This document shows positions 26,108 through 36,273 of a stretch of 64,000 nt of DNA, piece by piece. This DNA comes from Bacteroidales bacterium (GTDB lineage: Bacteria > Bacteroidota > Bacteroidia > Bacteroidales > JAFGXI01): NCBI GenBank assembly GCA_016936665.1, contig JAFGXI010000005.1, positions 62,001 to 126,000 on the forward strand, written 5' to 3'. Position numbers and translations under genes: made by a program. Position 1 is the first letter of the stretch. Every line of letters starts with the position of its first letter. The notes under the pieces are model-generated. The model was not told the origin of the DNA, did no database searches, and saw only the letters and a list, made by a program, of their open reading frames with translations.

Positions 26108-27508
26108 TTATTTGCCGATAGGAAAGTGTTTTTTAAAATATTCAATGAGTAAGTCGTTTGAGAACAAACCGGTGTGCTGTGCTTTGTCTTTTGCAGAGAA
26201 GTCGTAACTCGAGGCCATGTAACTGTTGATGGCAACTTTGTATATTTTATTTTCGGGTAAGGGATTACCTTGGCTGTCTTTTAATTTAATATCGGTTAAG
26301 TTGCCCTCTTCGTCTGTGATAAATTCGGCTTGAAGCCCTGCCATCAGTTGGTTGTTCTTATGACGAACGGTGAAAGCAAATCTTAAAAATGATAATAGTT
26401 CTTTTTGGGTCATATCGAATGTAAGAATCTCGTTGTTAAAAGGATCTAGAAACATGATATCCAGATTCTTAAAAACACCTTCGTTCATTTTATCTAAGCG
26501 TACACCACCAATATTTTGGAAGGCAATATCGGCATTTAATCCTTCTTTGTATGCCTCGGCCATAAGCGTTCCAATTTCTTCTGCCGATTCCAGAGCATAG
26601 GGTAACTCAGCAATTTCTTTCTGAAATTCAGGGTTTTTACTGTAATCTTTTACTTTTTGATAGGTCAGTGAGTCTTTAGGCTGAAATTTCAAAGGAATAA
26701 GTTGATCTTCGATTTTCACTATGCGATGGCCAACCATTGTTAATGTAGCTACACCTAAAAATTTAACATCGTGTCCGGCTTGCAAAATGCTTACACGACC
26801 TGCTTTTAAAGGCGGAGACAATTCGGTATGAGAATGTCCACCAATTATTAAATCGAGCCATTGATTTTTTTTGGCAAGTGCTTCGTCGCGTTTATATCCT
26901 AAATGTGTTAATGCAATTTTTATATCGTAGGATTTAAAAGTCTTTTTGTAGGTTTGAATTGCTTTTTCGGGAGTTGTAAACTTCAGATTTTTAAAATTAT
27001 CGGGGTGAGAATCTGGAATTCCATTATCGCTAATTTGTAGTAAGCCTAATATAGCGATCTCTATTCCTTTTGATGTTTTTAAAACAACATAGGGTTTTGG
27101 TTGAGTTAGTGGTGAGCCACTCACATCGATGTTGGCACAAATCATAGGGAAGCTCGCTTCTTTCATGCGCTGTTCGAGAACAGCTTGTCCATAATCGAAG
27201 TCGTGGTTTCCTAATTCAGAAACATCGAAATGCAATTCGTTCATTAAATCGATAATCGGTTTTCCTCTTTCTGTATATTGATCAACGAAAGGATTGCCAC
27301 TAAACAAATCGCCGGAAGAAACTAAAAAAACATCTTCTTTTCGTTCATTTTTGATGCTGTCAATTACATGTTTCAATTGTGGAAAACGATTGATTTTTGC
27401 ATGTAAATCGTTGATGTGCAATAATGTAATGGTAGATGTGTCTTTTTGCGACCAAAGGTTTAAACTCCAAAATAAAGCGAGTAATATTATTAAAAATGAT
27501 TTTTTCAC
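26108..27508 (-). CDS. Secreted 5'-nucleotidase / UshA-type metallophosphatase
   Basis: 466 residues with a signal peptide (to about 20, LNLWSQ), so periplasmic or secreted. The N-terminal calcineurin-like domain shows the full metal-binding set: INDLHAKI, SSGDLFSG, ELGNHDFDYG, LTHLGYKRD and GGHSHTEL. The C-terminal 5'-nucleotidase domain starts around 305 and contains FQNIGGVRLD. Enzymes of this family hydrolyse nucleotides to nucleosides and phosphate; the exact substrate is not given by sequence. It begins 17 bases after the TatD-like gene and is probably co-transcribed with it. It ends about 130 bases before the cobalamin leader promoter and is not part of that operon. Confidence 0.9.
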   Translation of the reverse strand: MKKSFLIILLALFWSLNLWSQKDTSTITLLHINDLHAKINRFPQLKHVIDSIKNERKEDVFLVSSGDLFSGNPFVDQYTERGKPIIDLMNELHFDVSELGNHDFDYGQAVLEQRMKEASFPMICANIDVSGSPLTQPKPYVVLKTSKGIEIAILGLLQISDNGIPDSHPDNFKNLKFTTPEKAIQTYKKTFKSYDIKIALTHLGYKRDEALAKKNQWLDLIIGGHSHTELSPPLKAGRVSILQAGHDVKFLGVATLTMVGHRIVKIEDQLIPLKFQPKDSLTYQKVKDYSKNPEFQKEIAELPYALESAEEIGTLMAEAYKEGLNADIAFQNIGGVRLDKMNEGVFKNLDIMFLDPFNNEILTFDMTQKELLSFLRFAFTVRHKNNQLMAGLQAEFITDEEGNLTDIKLKDSQGNPLPENKIYKVAINSYMASSYDFSAKDKAQHTGLFSNDLLIEYFKKHFPIGK

Positions 27509-27525
27509 AGTAAAATATTTTGATG

Positions 27526-28188
27526 TTAAAGATCCAAATTAAAAATTCGATTAAAATTATTTCGTTGTTGTGCTATTAAAAACTCAATAGAACATTGCTT
27601 AATTTTTGCAATGATACTATAAATTGATGGAAGCTGGTCGGAATGTTCATCGCTTTCTATCAAAAAATGCTCCATTTTAAGTTGAGCTATGGTTTGTTGT
27701 AGTTTTGGTGATTTTAATACAGAAGTACCTATAGAAATAAAATCTCCCATAGCAATTATTTGCATTGCCAATTCATAAGACCCGGCAAAACCATGATATA
27801 TCCATTTTTGTTTAGCCTTATATTTTCGTTTAATAGCTATTGTTTCCTGATAAGATCTAACGGTGTGTAAAACAATAGGTTTGTTAACTTTTTCGGCAAT
27901 TACAATCTGTTGTTCAAAAACAGCGATTTGTTTTTTGAAATCTAGCTTTATCAGTTTATCTAAACCACACTCTCCTATAGCCACTATTTGTGGATTAGAA
28001 ATGAAAGTTTGCATATCGTCTATGTCTCTGCTAAGCGTTTTTTCATCGATATACCAAGGATGAATGCCTAAAGAATAAAAGCTATTGGGCTTTAGACCTG
28101 AATTTTTAAGATCCTTTATTGTAAGATTGACTACAGCGAATTTGTTAGCAGTGCTAGTATTATGTGTATGGGCATCGAAGAATTTCAT
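27526..28188 (-). CDS. TatD-family metal-dependent hydrolase (short form)
   Basis: 220 residues, cytoplasmic, shorter than typical TatD proteins (about 255-265). The metal ligands are in place: DAHTHN at the start, GECGLDK with the Glu, VLHTVRSYQE, IYHGFAGSYE and ESDEHSDQLPSIY with the final Asp. TatD relatives are Mg-dependent 3'-5' exonucleases acting on DNA or RNA. The shorter length comes mostly from trimmed loops and is seen in other Bacteroidota. Transcribed ahead of the 5'-nucleotidase gene (17-base gap), so the pair might serve nucleic acid breakdown, but this is only suggested by position. Confidence 0.85.
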   Translation of the reverse strand: MKFFDAHTHNTSTANKFAVVNLTIKDLKNSGLKPNSFYSLGIHPWYIDEKTLSRDIDDMQTFISNPQIVAIGECGLDKLIKLDFKKQIAVFEQQIVIAEKVNKPIVLHTVRSYQETIAIKRKYKAKQKWIYHGFAGSYELAMQIIAMGDFISIGTSVLKSPKLQQTIAQLKMEHFLIESDEHSDQLPSIYSIIAKIKQCSIEFLIAQQRNNFNRIFNLDL

Positions 28189-28206
28189 ATTATATATAAA
28201 AATAAG

Positions 28207-28233
28207 AAAGCCACCCTAAAAAAGAGTGGCTTT
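28207..28233 (-). terminator. Rho-independent terminator after nhaD
   Basis: AAAGCCAC and GTGGCTTT form an 8-bp stem over an A-rich loop; on the minus strand a T-rich tract follows. It separates nhaD from the TatD-like gene. Confidence 0.75.
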
Positions 28234-28262
28234 ACATGTTAAATATTATTTAAGAATAATTC

Positions 28263-29897
28263 TTATTCGGTTACAGTTGTTTCAGTAGCAGTTTCCTCTA
28301 CTTCTACAGAGTCGTTTACAATAACTTCTTCAGAAACAACTTCTTCTATAATAGCTTCTTCAACAGGCGCAGTAGTTTCTTCATTAGTAGCTTCGCCCTC
28401 TACGATGTGCTTAATACCGATAAACATTTCGCTTTCTAAGAACACTTCTTTACTGTCGTCAATTGCGCCTTCGGCTTTTTCTTCAACAATATTTATCGTT
28501 CCGCCTTCGGCTTCTTCTTCAGCACCAACGATATGTTCTTGTGCCCAGTATGCGCCAATACCAGCGAAATAACCAACCATGGCTAATAAAGAGATTTTTT
28601 TCATGTACCAAATGAAATCGATTTTTTCCATACCCATAGCAGCAACGCCGGCAGCAGAACCAATAATTAAGATAGAACCACCAGTACCAGCAGTATAGGC
28701 TAATAATTCCCAGAATACACCGTCTTGTGCAAAAGCACCTGCATGGTCAATGGCATACATACCCATAGAACCAGCTACAAGAGGAACGTTGTCTACGATT
28801 GATGAAAGAACACCGATAACTGTATCGATTAAGTATATGTTTTTGTTAGTAATATCGTCTAACCATTGAGCTAAAAGCCCTAATTGTCCGGCCGATTGTA
28901 AACTTGAAACGGCTGTTAAGATCCCCAAGAAGAACATTACTGTAGGAACATCTACTTTTTTAAGAATGCTCACCACAGACAAATGTCTTTTATCTTCAAC
29001 AGGTTTGTTGCGGTGCATAATTTCGGTTAATACCCAAATTGACCCCAAACCTAATAACATACCTAAGTATGGAGGTAAGTGAGTAACAGTTTTAAAAACA
29101 GGAACAAATAATAAGGCACCTACACCAACAAATAATAATAATTTTTGTTCGCCTTTAGAGGTGAAATCTTTTGAATCGTTATCCGACAATTGAGGGCGAG
29201 ATACGACGCCTTTCATTGAGAAAGTTAAAATGATTAAAGGAACAATCATCGACATTAATGAAGGAACGAATACCATTGCAATAATGTTTCCTGCGGTAAT
29301 TTGTCCACCAATCCATAACATAATGGTTGTAACGTCGCCAATTGGAGACCAAGCTCCACCGGCATTAGCAGCAATTACGATAATTGAAGCAAAAAACCAA
29401 CGTGTACCTTTGTCGTCGATTAATTTTTTAAGTAAAGTAACCATTACGATGGTTGTGGTTAAGTTATCCAAAGCAGCCGACATAAAGAATGTCAAAATAC
29501 CTAAGATCCACAATAATTTAACTTTACTTGTGGTAGTAATTTTGTCTGTAATTAGTTTAAATCCTTGATGGTGGTCAACAACCTCAACAATAGTCATTGC
29601 GCCTAACAAGAAGAATAAAATTTCGGAAATCTCAATTAAGTGATGACCTAATTCATGCTTCACAAAATGAGAGGCCACTTCGTGTAAGTTTTGGGTACCC
29701 AACTCTACACCGTGTGTAATGTGGTTCCATTCCATATTATGACCTAATCCTAGGATATCTACGCTATTTAATGCGTAAACAGCCCATGTTAATACCCCAA
29801 TCAACAGAGCAGAAGCTGCTTTATCGATTTTTAGTGGATGTTCTAAGGCAATCATTGTGTAGCCTAGAACAAAAATCACTACCATTAAAATAAACAT
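28263..29897 (-). CDS. nhaD: NhaD-type sodium/proton antiporter with acidic C-terminal tail
   Basis: 544 residues. About 460 residues form an NhaD/ArsB-like transporter with some twelve membrane segments and family stretches such as ALDNLTTTIVMVTLL, ANAGGAWSPIGDVTTIMLWIGG and SSIVDNVPLVAGSMGMY. It would expel Na+ in exchange for protons at alkaline or salty conditions. The last 80 or so residues (from about 462) are a highly acidic Glu/Val/Thr low-complexity tail without membrane segments, not a usual part of NhaD. It is monocistronic: its own promoter box lies at 29948-29955 and a terminator follows at 28207-28233. Confidence 0.93.
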   Translation of the reverse strand: MFILMVVIFVLGYTMIALEHPLKIDKAASALLIGVLTWAVYALNSVDILGLGHNMEWNHITHGVELGTQNLHEVASHFVKHELGHHLIEISEILFFLLGAMTIVEVVDHHQGFKLITDKITTTSKVKLLWILGILTFFMSAALDNLTTTIVMVTLLKKLIDDKGTRWFFASIIVIAANAGGAWSPIGDVTTIMLWIGGQITAGNIIAMVFVPSLMSMIVPLIILTFSMKGVVSRPQLSDNDSKDFTSKGEQKLLLFVGVGALLFVPVFKTVTHLPPYLGMLLGLGSIWVLTEIMHRNKPVEDKRHLSVVSILKKVDVPTVMFFLGILTAVSSLQSAGQLGLLAQWLDDITNKNIYLIDTVIGVLSSIVDNVPLVAGSMGMYAIDHAGAFAQDGVFWELLAYTAGTGGSILIIGSAAGVAAMGMEKIDFIWYMKKISLLAMVGYFAGIGAYWAQEHIVGAEEEAEGGTINIVEEKAEGAIDDSKEVFLESEMFIGIKHIVEGEATNEETTAPVEEAIIEEVVSEEVIVNDSVEVEETATETTVTE

Positions 29898-29947
29898 AAC
29901 TTATTGAATTTTAATTGTTTAATAAATTGATTCAAATTTTATGTTTG

Positions 29948-29955
29948 CAAATATA
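29948..29955 (-). promoter_or_regulatory. -7 promoter box of nhaD
   Basis: Minus-strand TATATTTG, an exact TAnnTTTG box about 50 bases before the nhaD ATG. It lies in the 337-bp divergent region 29898-30234, which otherwise holds only the plus-strand promoter at 30167-30199 and AT-rich sequence. Confidence 0.55.
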
Positions 29956-30166
29956 GATATGTTCAAGATTATAGATAGTGCCTGTTTTAATATTCTTTAA
30001 CAAATTGTGGTTACAAGATACTTTTATATTTATTAATTAGCTCATAAAATACAGTAAATCAAATAGATAAATACAAAATTCTAATTACTTAGAATCGATA
30101 TAAATTACTGTTTAAATGATATATCAAATATGCTATTGAACGGTGTTAAGAATATTATTAAAATCT

Positions 30167-30199
30167 ATTGTTTTACTTGATTAAGAAAAAGTAAATTTG
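30167..30199 (+). promoter_or_regulatory. Promoter of the secreted-protein/TPR pair
   Basis: The -7 box TAAATTTG (30192-30199) is exact; ATTG at 30167-30170 lies 21 bases upstream as a -33 element. The ATG at 30235 leaves a leader of roughly 30 bases. Confidence 0.6.
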
Positions 30200-30234
30200 T
30201 TTTATTAATTAATCATTTTAACAAAATAATAATT

Positions 30235-31299
30235 ATGAATGCAATTAAAAGCTTAATATCATCACTTTTCATCTTCTTGCTAGTTACAGGGTATTCTCAA
30301 AGCAACAGTCATCGGTTTGCCATTAAATCGGGATATATAAAGTATGAACTTACAGGATCTACAGTTGGTACCAAAGAGTTTTGGTGGGATGAATATGGCG
30401 ATAAAACCTGCGAATTGGAACAATCGACCAGTACAACAAAAGTGATGGGAATGACCGATGTGCAACAAAAACACGAGTTAAGTATTATCAATAGAGAAAC
30501 TGCATACTCTGTCGATTATCTTAAAAACAAGGCATACAAAACAGCTACTAATTACGAATCGGGAAAAGCCATTGCCAATAGCATGACTGAAGAGCAACAG
30601 AAAAAAATGGCCGACGACTTAATTGAAGGTTTTGGAGGAGAGAGACTCGGTAACGAAAAGGTGTTGAATTACTCATGTGAAGTTATTTCGTTAATGGGAT
30701 CTAAAACATGGATTTACATGGGATTAGGTCTCAAAACAGAAATAAGTGTAATGGGTATAAATAACAGTGAGATTGCAATAGTTTTTCAACCTAATGCTAG
30801 TGTTCCACCCTCAAAGTTCGAGCAACCTTCCGGCTATACGTTTGAGGACTATTCCAATGTTGAAATGAACCCTTGGGCAGCATTATCCGGAGCATACGAA
30901 GAAGCATCGGAAGATGATGTGCCACAATCTGCAACAAAATATCCATACGATGATTTTACCAATAAAGTCAATCGATTGAATTACAACGGCTATAAAAAAT
31001 TCATGGTCAACTCCATGGAAGGAATGCACACTGCTATTTTCATGCAAGGCATGTCTAATTCGTTAACAATTGTTGCCACATCGAAAAAAGGTGCAGACAA
31101 TAAAGAAATTAACGATGCAGAAGCCATTGTTCGTAATGGAAAAACATACTATTATGGTGAAGAAGAAGATGAAGACGGCGAAAACTCTTCGTATATAGTT
31201 CTCGATGTTCCAAAATACGACACCTTTATTGTTATTGCCGCTGCACCTACATTGAGTCAAACAGAATTGTTTAAAATAGCTGATCAGCTTAATTTTTAA
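30235..31299 (+). CDS. Secreted protein of unknown function
   Basis: 354 residues with a signal peptide (to about 22, VTGYSQ). No named domain recognised. The N-terminal half (about 28-200) reads like an extracytoplasmic beta-structure of the type found in periplasmic lipid-carrier-like or DUF4412-like proteins: IKYELTGSTVGTKEFWWDEYGDK, conserved-looking Cys in KTCELE and NYSCEV, and the turn GLGLKTEISVMG. The second half has an acidic run (GEEEDEDGEN) and ends in a strand-helix SYIVLDVPKYDTFIVIAA. It precedes a TPR protein by 27 bases, likely in one operon. Its role is unknown. Confidence 0.75.
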   Translation: MNAIKSLISSLFIFLLVTGYSQSNSHRFAIKSGYIKYELTGSTVGTKEFWWDEYGDKTCELEQSTSTTKVMGMTDVQQKHELSIINRETAYSVDYLKNKAYKTATNYESGKAIANSMTEEQQKKMADDLIEGFGGERLGNEKVLNYSCEVISLMGSKTWIYMGLGLKTEISVMGINNSEIAIVFQPNASVPPSKFEQPSGYTFEDYSNVEMNPWAALSGAYEEASEDDVPQSATKYPYDDFTNKVNRLNYNGYKKFMVNSMEGMHTAIFMQGMSNSLTIVATSKKGADNKEINDAEAIVRNGKTYYYGEEEDEDGENSSYIVLDVPKYDTFIVIAAAPTLSQTELFKIADQLNF

Positions 31300-31326
31300 A
31301 TTAACTGTAAAAAATAAATATGTATT

Positions 31327-32565
31327 ATGCTAAAAAAACTATTTCTATTAAGCTTCGTTTTAATTGTTAATTTAAGCATTGCACAAACAGACAGTGTGAA
31401 AATCTATTTTATGCAAGGTAATGATGCTGCCATGCAAGCTTACGCCGAACAACATTTCGATAAGTTGAATGTGGCTCAGATAGCTTGGTATGCCAAATCG
31501 TACTACGAGTCGATGAATTACTCTAAAGCATTAAGTATACTACAAAATTCTGAAAGCAAATGGAATCAGGAACCTTCTATACATCTGTTAAAATTAAAAA
31601 TATTAATTAAGTTAGAACGATGTTCAACAGCTCAACAGATCGTAAATACTTTGCTAGAAAAAGATTCTTTGAATTTTGATTATTGCCTATACGCTTACCA
31701 AATAGCAAAAGGATTAGATGACGATCATCAACAAATGATATATCTGGATCGTTTGGTATTAAACGACTCGACCAATGCCGGTTGGTATTATCAAAAAGGG
31801 AAACTATTGGTAAAACTTAAAAGTAACAACGAAGCCATTATCAATTTCCGAACAACTTTACAATACGATACTTTATATGCTAAAGCTTATTATTGGCTTG
31901 CAAAAATTTACGATGCTTATCGCAATTGGGATACATCATTATTTTATATTGATAAAGCTATAGCTTTAGACTCTGCCAGTGATTTATTTCACCTACAAAG
32001 AGCAAAAACAAATTATGATAGAGGGCATTATTTTCGGTTATTAAAAGATTTAGAACCATTATTGGCCGATTCGACAGATAAAGATATTGTTTTTATGACC
32101 GGAGTGGCGTATTTGCAAACTAAACGAGAAAACATTGCACACAATTTTTTTGTGAAGGCTCATGCTCTCGATAGTAACGACTATAAAACAAATCAGTATT
32201 TAGCTTTGTCTTACGAAATGAAAAATGACTATTTATTGGCTAAATATTATTTAGAAAAAGCGCTATCACTCATTCAACCCGACATGAATATCGATAATTT
32301 GTTGAAGTATGAGTTAGCTAAAGTGTATTACGAAAATGAAGAATACAAACGCGCTTTAGAGTATTTTACATATTATTCTAATCAACATCCAAACTACACT
32401 ATTCCTCAGTTTTATATGGCAGAATGCTATTATCAAATGGGCGATTACAAGTTGGCGCAAAATTATTTTTCTAAAGTCAACGGATCGCTACCTTCCGATT
32501 TACAAACGGTATTAGATGATAGAATCCTAAAGCTTAAAGAACATTTGTTTTTCGAAGAGAAATAA
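31327..32565 (+). CDS. Periplasmic TPR-repeat protein
   Basis: 412 residues. Signal peptide to about 20 (NLSIAQ). Almost the whole mature chain is built of tetratricopeptide repeats, about eight or nine, visible for example as AGWYYQKGKLLVKLKSNNEA, AKAYYWLAKIYDAYRNWDTS, YKTNQYLALSYEMKNDYLLA and FYMAECYYQMGDYKLAQNYF. TPR proteins act as protein-binding scaffolds; the partner is not apparent. Probably co-transcribed with the secreted protein upstream. It converges with the hybrid histidine kinase gene, 23 bases away. Confidence 0.83.
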   Translation: MLKKLFLLSFVLIVNLSIAQTDSVKIYFMQGNDAAMQAYAEQHFDKLNVAQIAWYAKSYYESMNYSKALSILQNSESKWNQEPSIHLLKLKILIKLERCSTAQQIVNTLLEKDSLNFDYCLYAYQIAKGLDDDHQQMIYLDRLVLNDSTNAGWYYQKGKLLVKLKSNNEAIINFRTTLQYDTLYAKAYYWLAKIYDAYRNWDTSLFYIDKAIALDSASDLFHLQRAKTNYDRGHYFRLLKDLEPLLADSTDKDIVFMTGVAYLQTKRENIAHNFFVKAHALDSNDYKTNQYLALSYEMKNDYLLAKYYLEKALSLIQPDMNIDNLLKYELAKVYYENEEYKRALEYFTYYSNQHPNYTIPQFYMAECYYQMGDYKLAQNYFSKVNGSLPSDLQTVLDDRILKLKEHLFFEEK

Positions 32566-32588
32566 AAAATATACTAAATATTGATGCA

Positions 32589-35500
32589 TTAGCTATTTGG
32601 AGCCATAATCCATTTGCTTACAGTTTTTATAAGTTCTTCTGGTTTAATGGGTTTGGTAATGTAATCGTCCATTCCGGCTAAAAAGCATTTTTCTTTATCG
32701 CCTTTCATCGCAAAAGCTGTCATAGCAATGATAGGAATATCTCTATTATTAAGATTTGTTTTATTGGCTCGTATCAGTTTTGTGGCTTCAAAACCATCTA
32801 ATTCAGGCATCTGACAGTCCATTAAAACAACATCGTACGGGAAATGCTCTAAGGCATCGATTGCTTCGTTTCCGTTGGCTACGATATCAGATTTAAAACC
32901 ATATTTGTCGAGAATTCGTCGTGTTACAGTTTGATTGACAGGATTGTCTTCTGCTATTAAAATTCTGGCTTTTAGAAGGTTGCCGTTTGGTATTTGCTCA
33001 TCTGCTTCTTCGTTATTCTTTATTGAAATATTTAAATTTAGAAGACTCGAAAGTTGATTTTTTATTTGCTGATATCGAACGGGTTTCGTTATAAAACCAT
33101 TCACATATATAGAAACTTGTTCTTTGTGTTTTTTAAGCTCTTTAATTTCGCTCAATAATACCACAAGGCACGATGATTTTTTTTGATGCAATTGCGAGGT
33201 AAGCGCAACAATATCTGTTCGGTCGTTTATTATTGCAATATCAAATGCATCGCTTGTAATCAGTTCGGGCTGGCTAATAATTGTTTCAGGACTATGCGAA
33301 GACGTTCGAATTCCCCAATGATTGAGCATTTGCCCCAAGTATTTTAAATGAATGGGATGACTGTCTATAAGCAAAGCATTTAAATGGAGGTATTTTAGCC
33401 AGTCTGCATCTTTATTGTCAATAAATTGAACAACAATAAAATCTGCGGTAAAATAAAAATTCGATCCTTTGCTTAATTCACTTTCAACACCAATTTCGCC
33501 GTTCATCATTTCCACTAAATTTTTAGAAATTGCTAAGCCCAAACCTGTGCCTTCATATTTTCTGGTAAACGAACCATCGGCTTGTGTAAATGGCGAAAAA
33601 ATGGCATTTAATTTATCGCTAGGAATTCCTATACCGGTATCGACTACATTAAATTGAAGTGTACAATTTTCATTTTCTGAGCGAATGTTTTCAATTTCGA
33701 TATGTACAAAGCCTTCTTCAGTAAATTTAATGGCGTTGTTAAGTAAATTTATAAGAATTTGCCTTAATCGATCCGGATCTCCTTTAAGTATTTTAGGAGT
33801 GTTATAGTTAAAGTAACAAGCGATTTCTATGCCTTTGTCTTGTGCTTTCGAAGCTAAAATTTCGATGGTGTCTTCTACTAAATTATACAAGTTGAAATTG
33901 ATATTTTCTAATTTGAGTTTTCTTGCTTCTATTTTTGAGAAATCGAGTATATCGTTGATAAGATGAAGCAGCGTTTCTCCACTAGAACGAACTACATTGG
34001 CCATTTCCTTCTGTTCGTTGTCTAAATTTGTGTCGAGCAGTAAACCAGTCATTCCAATAACGCCGTTAAGAGGGGTTCGTATTTCGTGACTCATGTTGGC
34101 CAAAAACTCGCTTTTAGCCACATTGGCTTGCTCGGCAGCTGTTCTGGCTTCGATAATCTGCTCTTCATGGGTTCGTTTAACTTCTATGTTGGTGAATAAT
34201 TCGGCTAAGACCTTAAGCAAAGCAATATCTTTTTCTCCCCATGTTTTTAACACTTTTACAGAATCAAATCCGATAAATCCTAAGCATGTACTATCGTTAA
34301 TTAAAGGTAAAGTGATTAATGTTTTAATGCTTTGAGGTTCAAGAATCGATTTTAAATCGCTTTGCTCTAGGGCTTCTACATTTGCGATATGTAAGATTTC
34401 TCCGTTTTGGTGAGTTTTAGGCCATTCAGGTAATAAATTTAGAGGGATGTTTCTTAGATTATCTATTTCCGGGCTAATACCATCTGCACACCATTCATAA
34501 ATATTATCCATCGTTTCTTCTTCGAAATCATATTTAAACCAATAAACACGATCGACCTGTGCATATTCTCCAACTTTTTTAATAGCTATATTGATGGCAT
34601 TATCAATTCCGCTCAATGGAATATTTACAAACTGAGTGGCTAAATCCATTAAAAGTAAACGTAGTTCGCTCTGTTCTGCCTGTTCTTTATTTGCTAACTT
34701 AATATCGGTAACATCTTGTATTTGAATTAAATGACCAATTGTTTGCGATTGCTCTTCAATGGCTTTGGTTGAAACTTCGTAGAAACGTTCTTCAAGTTCG
34801 AATGCCGCTTTTAATTCGTTATTTTGATAGAGCTCAGGAATATACTGCCAGACAATTTTTCCTATAAAATTGGTTTGATCGATTTTGAATATTTGTTTGC
34901 TCTTTGCGTTCAGATCGATAATCATGTTTTTTTGATCTACTAAAACTATGGCATCGCTGATAGCATCGAAAAGTGTAGTTAGAGCAACAGGTTTTACTTT
35001 TAATATACGATTGGTTACTAAAGCCCAATAAAACATTAAACCGGAAATCGTAAAGGCAATTGGCATTGGGTCGGCACTTTTGAAAGGGCTATAGCCAATG
35101 GTATAGAAGAAACTTGCTAGAAAAGGAATTAATGCACCAATAACAATAATATAGGTTCCTCTTCTATGATTTTTAGATGATTTAAAATGAAAGTTGATAA
35201 AAATAATCAGCCCAATAATTATTAGACTATAAGAGTAAATCAGATGTACTAACCAAGCTGGCCCATATACAAAGCTTTGAATTAAATATCCATCGACATG
35301 AGCGAATCGATAGCTCGTATAAAATAAATGATGAAATGAATTGGTATTCACCAATATAAAAGACATCAAGGGAATAGCCAGTAATAATATCTTTTGGCTA
35401 TTGTTTTTCAAGTGTACATTGCCAGTGTACGATAAGGAAAAATACAGCCAAGCTACAGGAAGAAAAGCAATTCCTAAATAAGAAAATTCGGTAAACAGAT

Positions 35501-35702
35501 GGCTTAAAGCCGTAGAAGGGCTGTATAACTCTAAAGCATAAAATATAGACCACAAGCTAGTTGTAAGAAATAAATAGGCCAATGCATTACGATTGGCGTT
35601 TTTTCGGAATAAAAAAAGCCAAAAAGCAATGATTATCGAAATAATGGTCGATATACTGATGATATAAAAGTAATGTGTAATTCCCATTGTTTGATTTTTC
35701 AA
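32589..35702 (-). CDS. Hybrid sensor histidine kinase (7TM-PAS-GAF-HisKA-HATPase-REC-REC)
   Basis: 1037 residues. Residues 1-235 contain about seven membrane helices of the histidine-kinase N-terminal 7TM type. A PAS domain (about 240-340, [20 protein letters not shown]) and a GAF domain (about 345-515) follow. The HisKA phosphoacceptor is in [14 protein letters not shown]; the ATPase domain has [18 protein letters not shown] and GTGLGLAIS. Two receiver domains end the chain. The last (about 910-1030) is complete: [29 protein letters not shown]. The first (about 770-890) is degenerate, reading [11 protein letters not shown] where the phosphoacceptor is expected. No response regulator gene is adjacent, so signalling probably ends in its own REC or at a distant Hpt protein. 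Confidence 0.92.
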   Translation of the reverse strand: MKNQTMGITHYFYIISISTIISIIIAFWLFLFRKNANRNALAYLFLTTSLWSIFYALELYSPSTALSHLFTEFSYLGIAFLPVAWLYFSLSYTGNVHLKNNSQKILLLAIPLMSFILVNTNSFHHLFYTSYRFAHVDGYLIQSFVYGPAWLVHLIYSYSLIIIGLIIFINFHFKSSKNHRRGTYIIVIGALIPFLASFFYTIGYSPFKSADPMPIAFTISGLMFYWALVTNRILKVKPVALTTLFDAISDAIVLVDQKNMIIDLNAKSKQIFKIDQTNFIGKIVWQYIPELYQNNELKAAFELEERFYEVSTKAIEEQSQTIGHLIQIQDVTDIKLANKEQAEQSELRLLLMDLATQFVNIPLSGIDNAINIAIKKVGEYAQVDRVYWFKYDFEEETMDNIYEWCADGISPEIDNLRNIPLNLLPEWPKTHQNGEILHIANVEALEQSDLKSILEPQSIKTLITLPLINDSTCLGFIGFDSVKVLKTWGEKDIALLKVLAELFTNIEVKRTHEEQIIEARTAAEQANVAKSEFLANMSHEIRTPLNGVIGMTGLLLDTNLDNEQKEMANVVRSSGETLLHLINDILDFSKIEARKLKLENINFNLYNLVEDTIEILASKAQDKGIEIACYFNYNTPKILKGDPDRLRQILINLLNNAIKFTEEGFVHIEIENIRSENENCTLQFNVVDTGIGIPSDKLNAIFSPFTQADGSFTRKYEGTGLGLAISKNLVEMMNGEIGVESELSKGSNFYFTADFIVVQFIDNKDADWLKYLHLNALLIDSHPIHLKYLGQMLNHWGIRTSSHSPETIISQPELITSDAFDIAIINDRTDIVALTSQLHQKKSSCLVVLLSEIKELKKHKEQVSIYVNGFITKPVRYQQIKNQLSSLLNLNISIKNNEEADEQIPNGNLLKARILIAEDNPVNQTVTRRILDKYGFKSDIVANGNEAIDALEHFPYDVVLMDCQMPELDGFEATKLIRANKTNLNNRDIPIIAMTAFAMKGDKEKCFLAGMDDYITKPIKPEELIKTVSKWIMAPNS

Positions 35703-35828
35703 ACGTTAGATTTACGCATTAAATCACATCTAAGTTATATATTTTGTAGGGATATCTGTAATTTTTTGATAAACACAACAGTTAATAGACTGTGTTATAA
35801 TAAACGCTTATATTTTATTGATAAAAGT

Positions 35829-36152
35829 CTATAAAACGAGTTTTAATGCTTCATCAATATTTTCGAGTTCAGTCAATTTAATGTCGATTTTAGCCCCTTT
35901 AAGCTCTCTTCCAAAGTGAGGGCCAACTTTTTGGGCAATCATGAGACTACAGTCTTTAAGCAAGGCAATCATATCTTCGTGGGTATGTTCTCCTTCTTCG
36001 TGATCGTGATGATGATGATGTTCGTGATTGTTCTCTAAAAACGCTTGACTAATTATAACACTGTTTTCGATTTCGAAAATTCCGAACCATTTGGCTTGAC
36101 CGGATCGTTTGGCTATTGTTTGTTTATCGTTGGTAGGAATTGCTATTTTCAT
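35829..36152 (-). CDS. NifX/NifB-associated-type small protein with His-rich loop
   Basis: 107 residues, cytoplasmic. The dinitrogenase iron-molybdenum cofactor biosynthesis fold is recognised by MKIAIPTNDKQTIAKRSGQAKWFGIFEI at the start (first 20 residues decide it) and LLKDCSLMIAQKVGPHFGRELKGAKI later. Between them lies a His/Glu/Asp-rich segment (about 43-58, HEHHHHHDHEEGEHTHED) that probably binds a metal ion. Proteins of this family occur widely outside nitrogen fixers, often near iron-sulfur or metal-handling genes; no nif genes are present here. It follows gcvH on the same strand but a terminator separates them. Confidence 0.82.
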   Translation of the reverse strand: MKIAIPTNDKQTIAKRSGQAKWFGIFEIENSVIISQAFLENNHEHHHHHDHEEGEHTHEDMIALLKDCSLMIAQKVGPHFGRELKGAKIDIKLTELENIDEALKLVL

Positions 36153-36227
36153 ATGAATGTATTTTTATGGTACAAAAAAAAGAATATCATTAACAAATTA
36201 CATCCCCAATATTAGGGATATAGCATA

Positions 36228-36250
36228 AAAAAGCCGACAATTGCCGGCTT
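36228..36250 (-). terminator. Rho-independent terminator after gcvH
   Basis: AAGCCG and CGGCTT form a short G+C-rich stem over an 8-base loop, and on the minus strand TTTTTT follows. It lies 24 bases after the gcvH stop. Confidence 0.8.
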
Positions 36251-36273
36251 AATATTTTGCTTTATAGATTATA

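Noticed and set aside
35829..36152. Evidence of nitrogen fixation
   Set aside because: The NifX-like fold is widespread outside nif clusters and no nifHDK, nifB or nifE/N genes are present.
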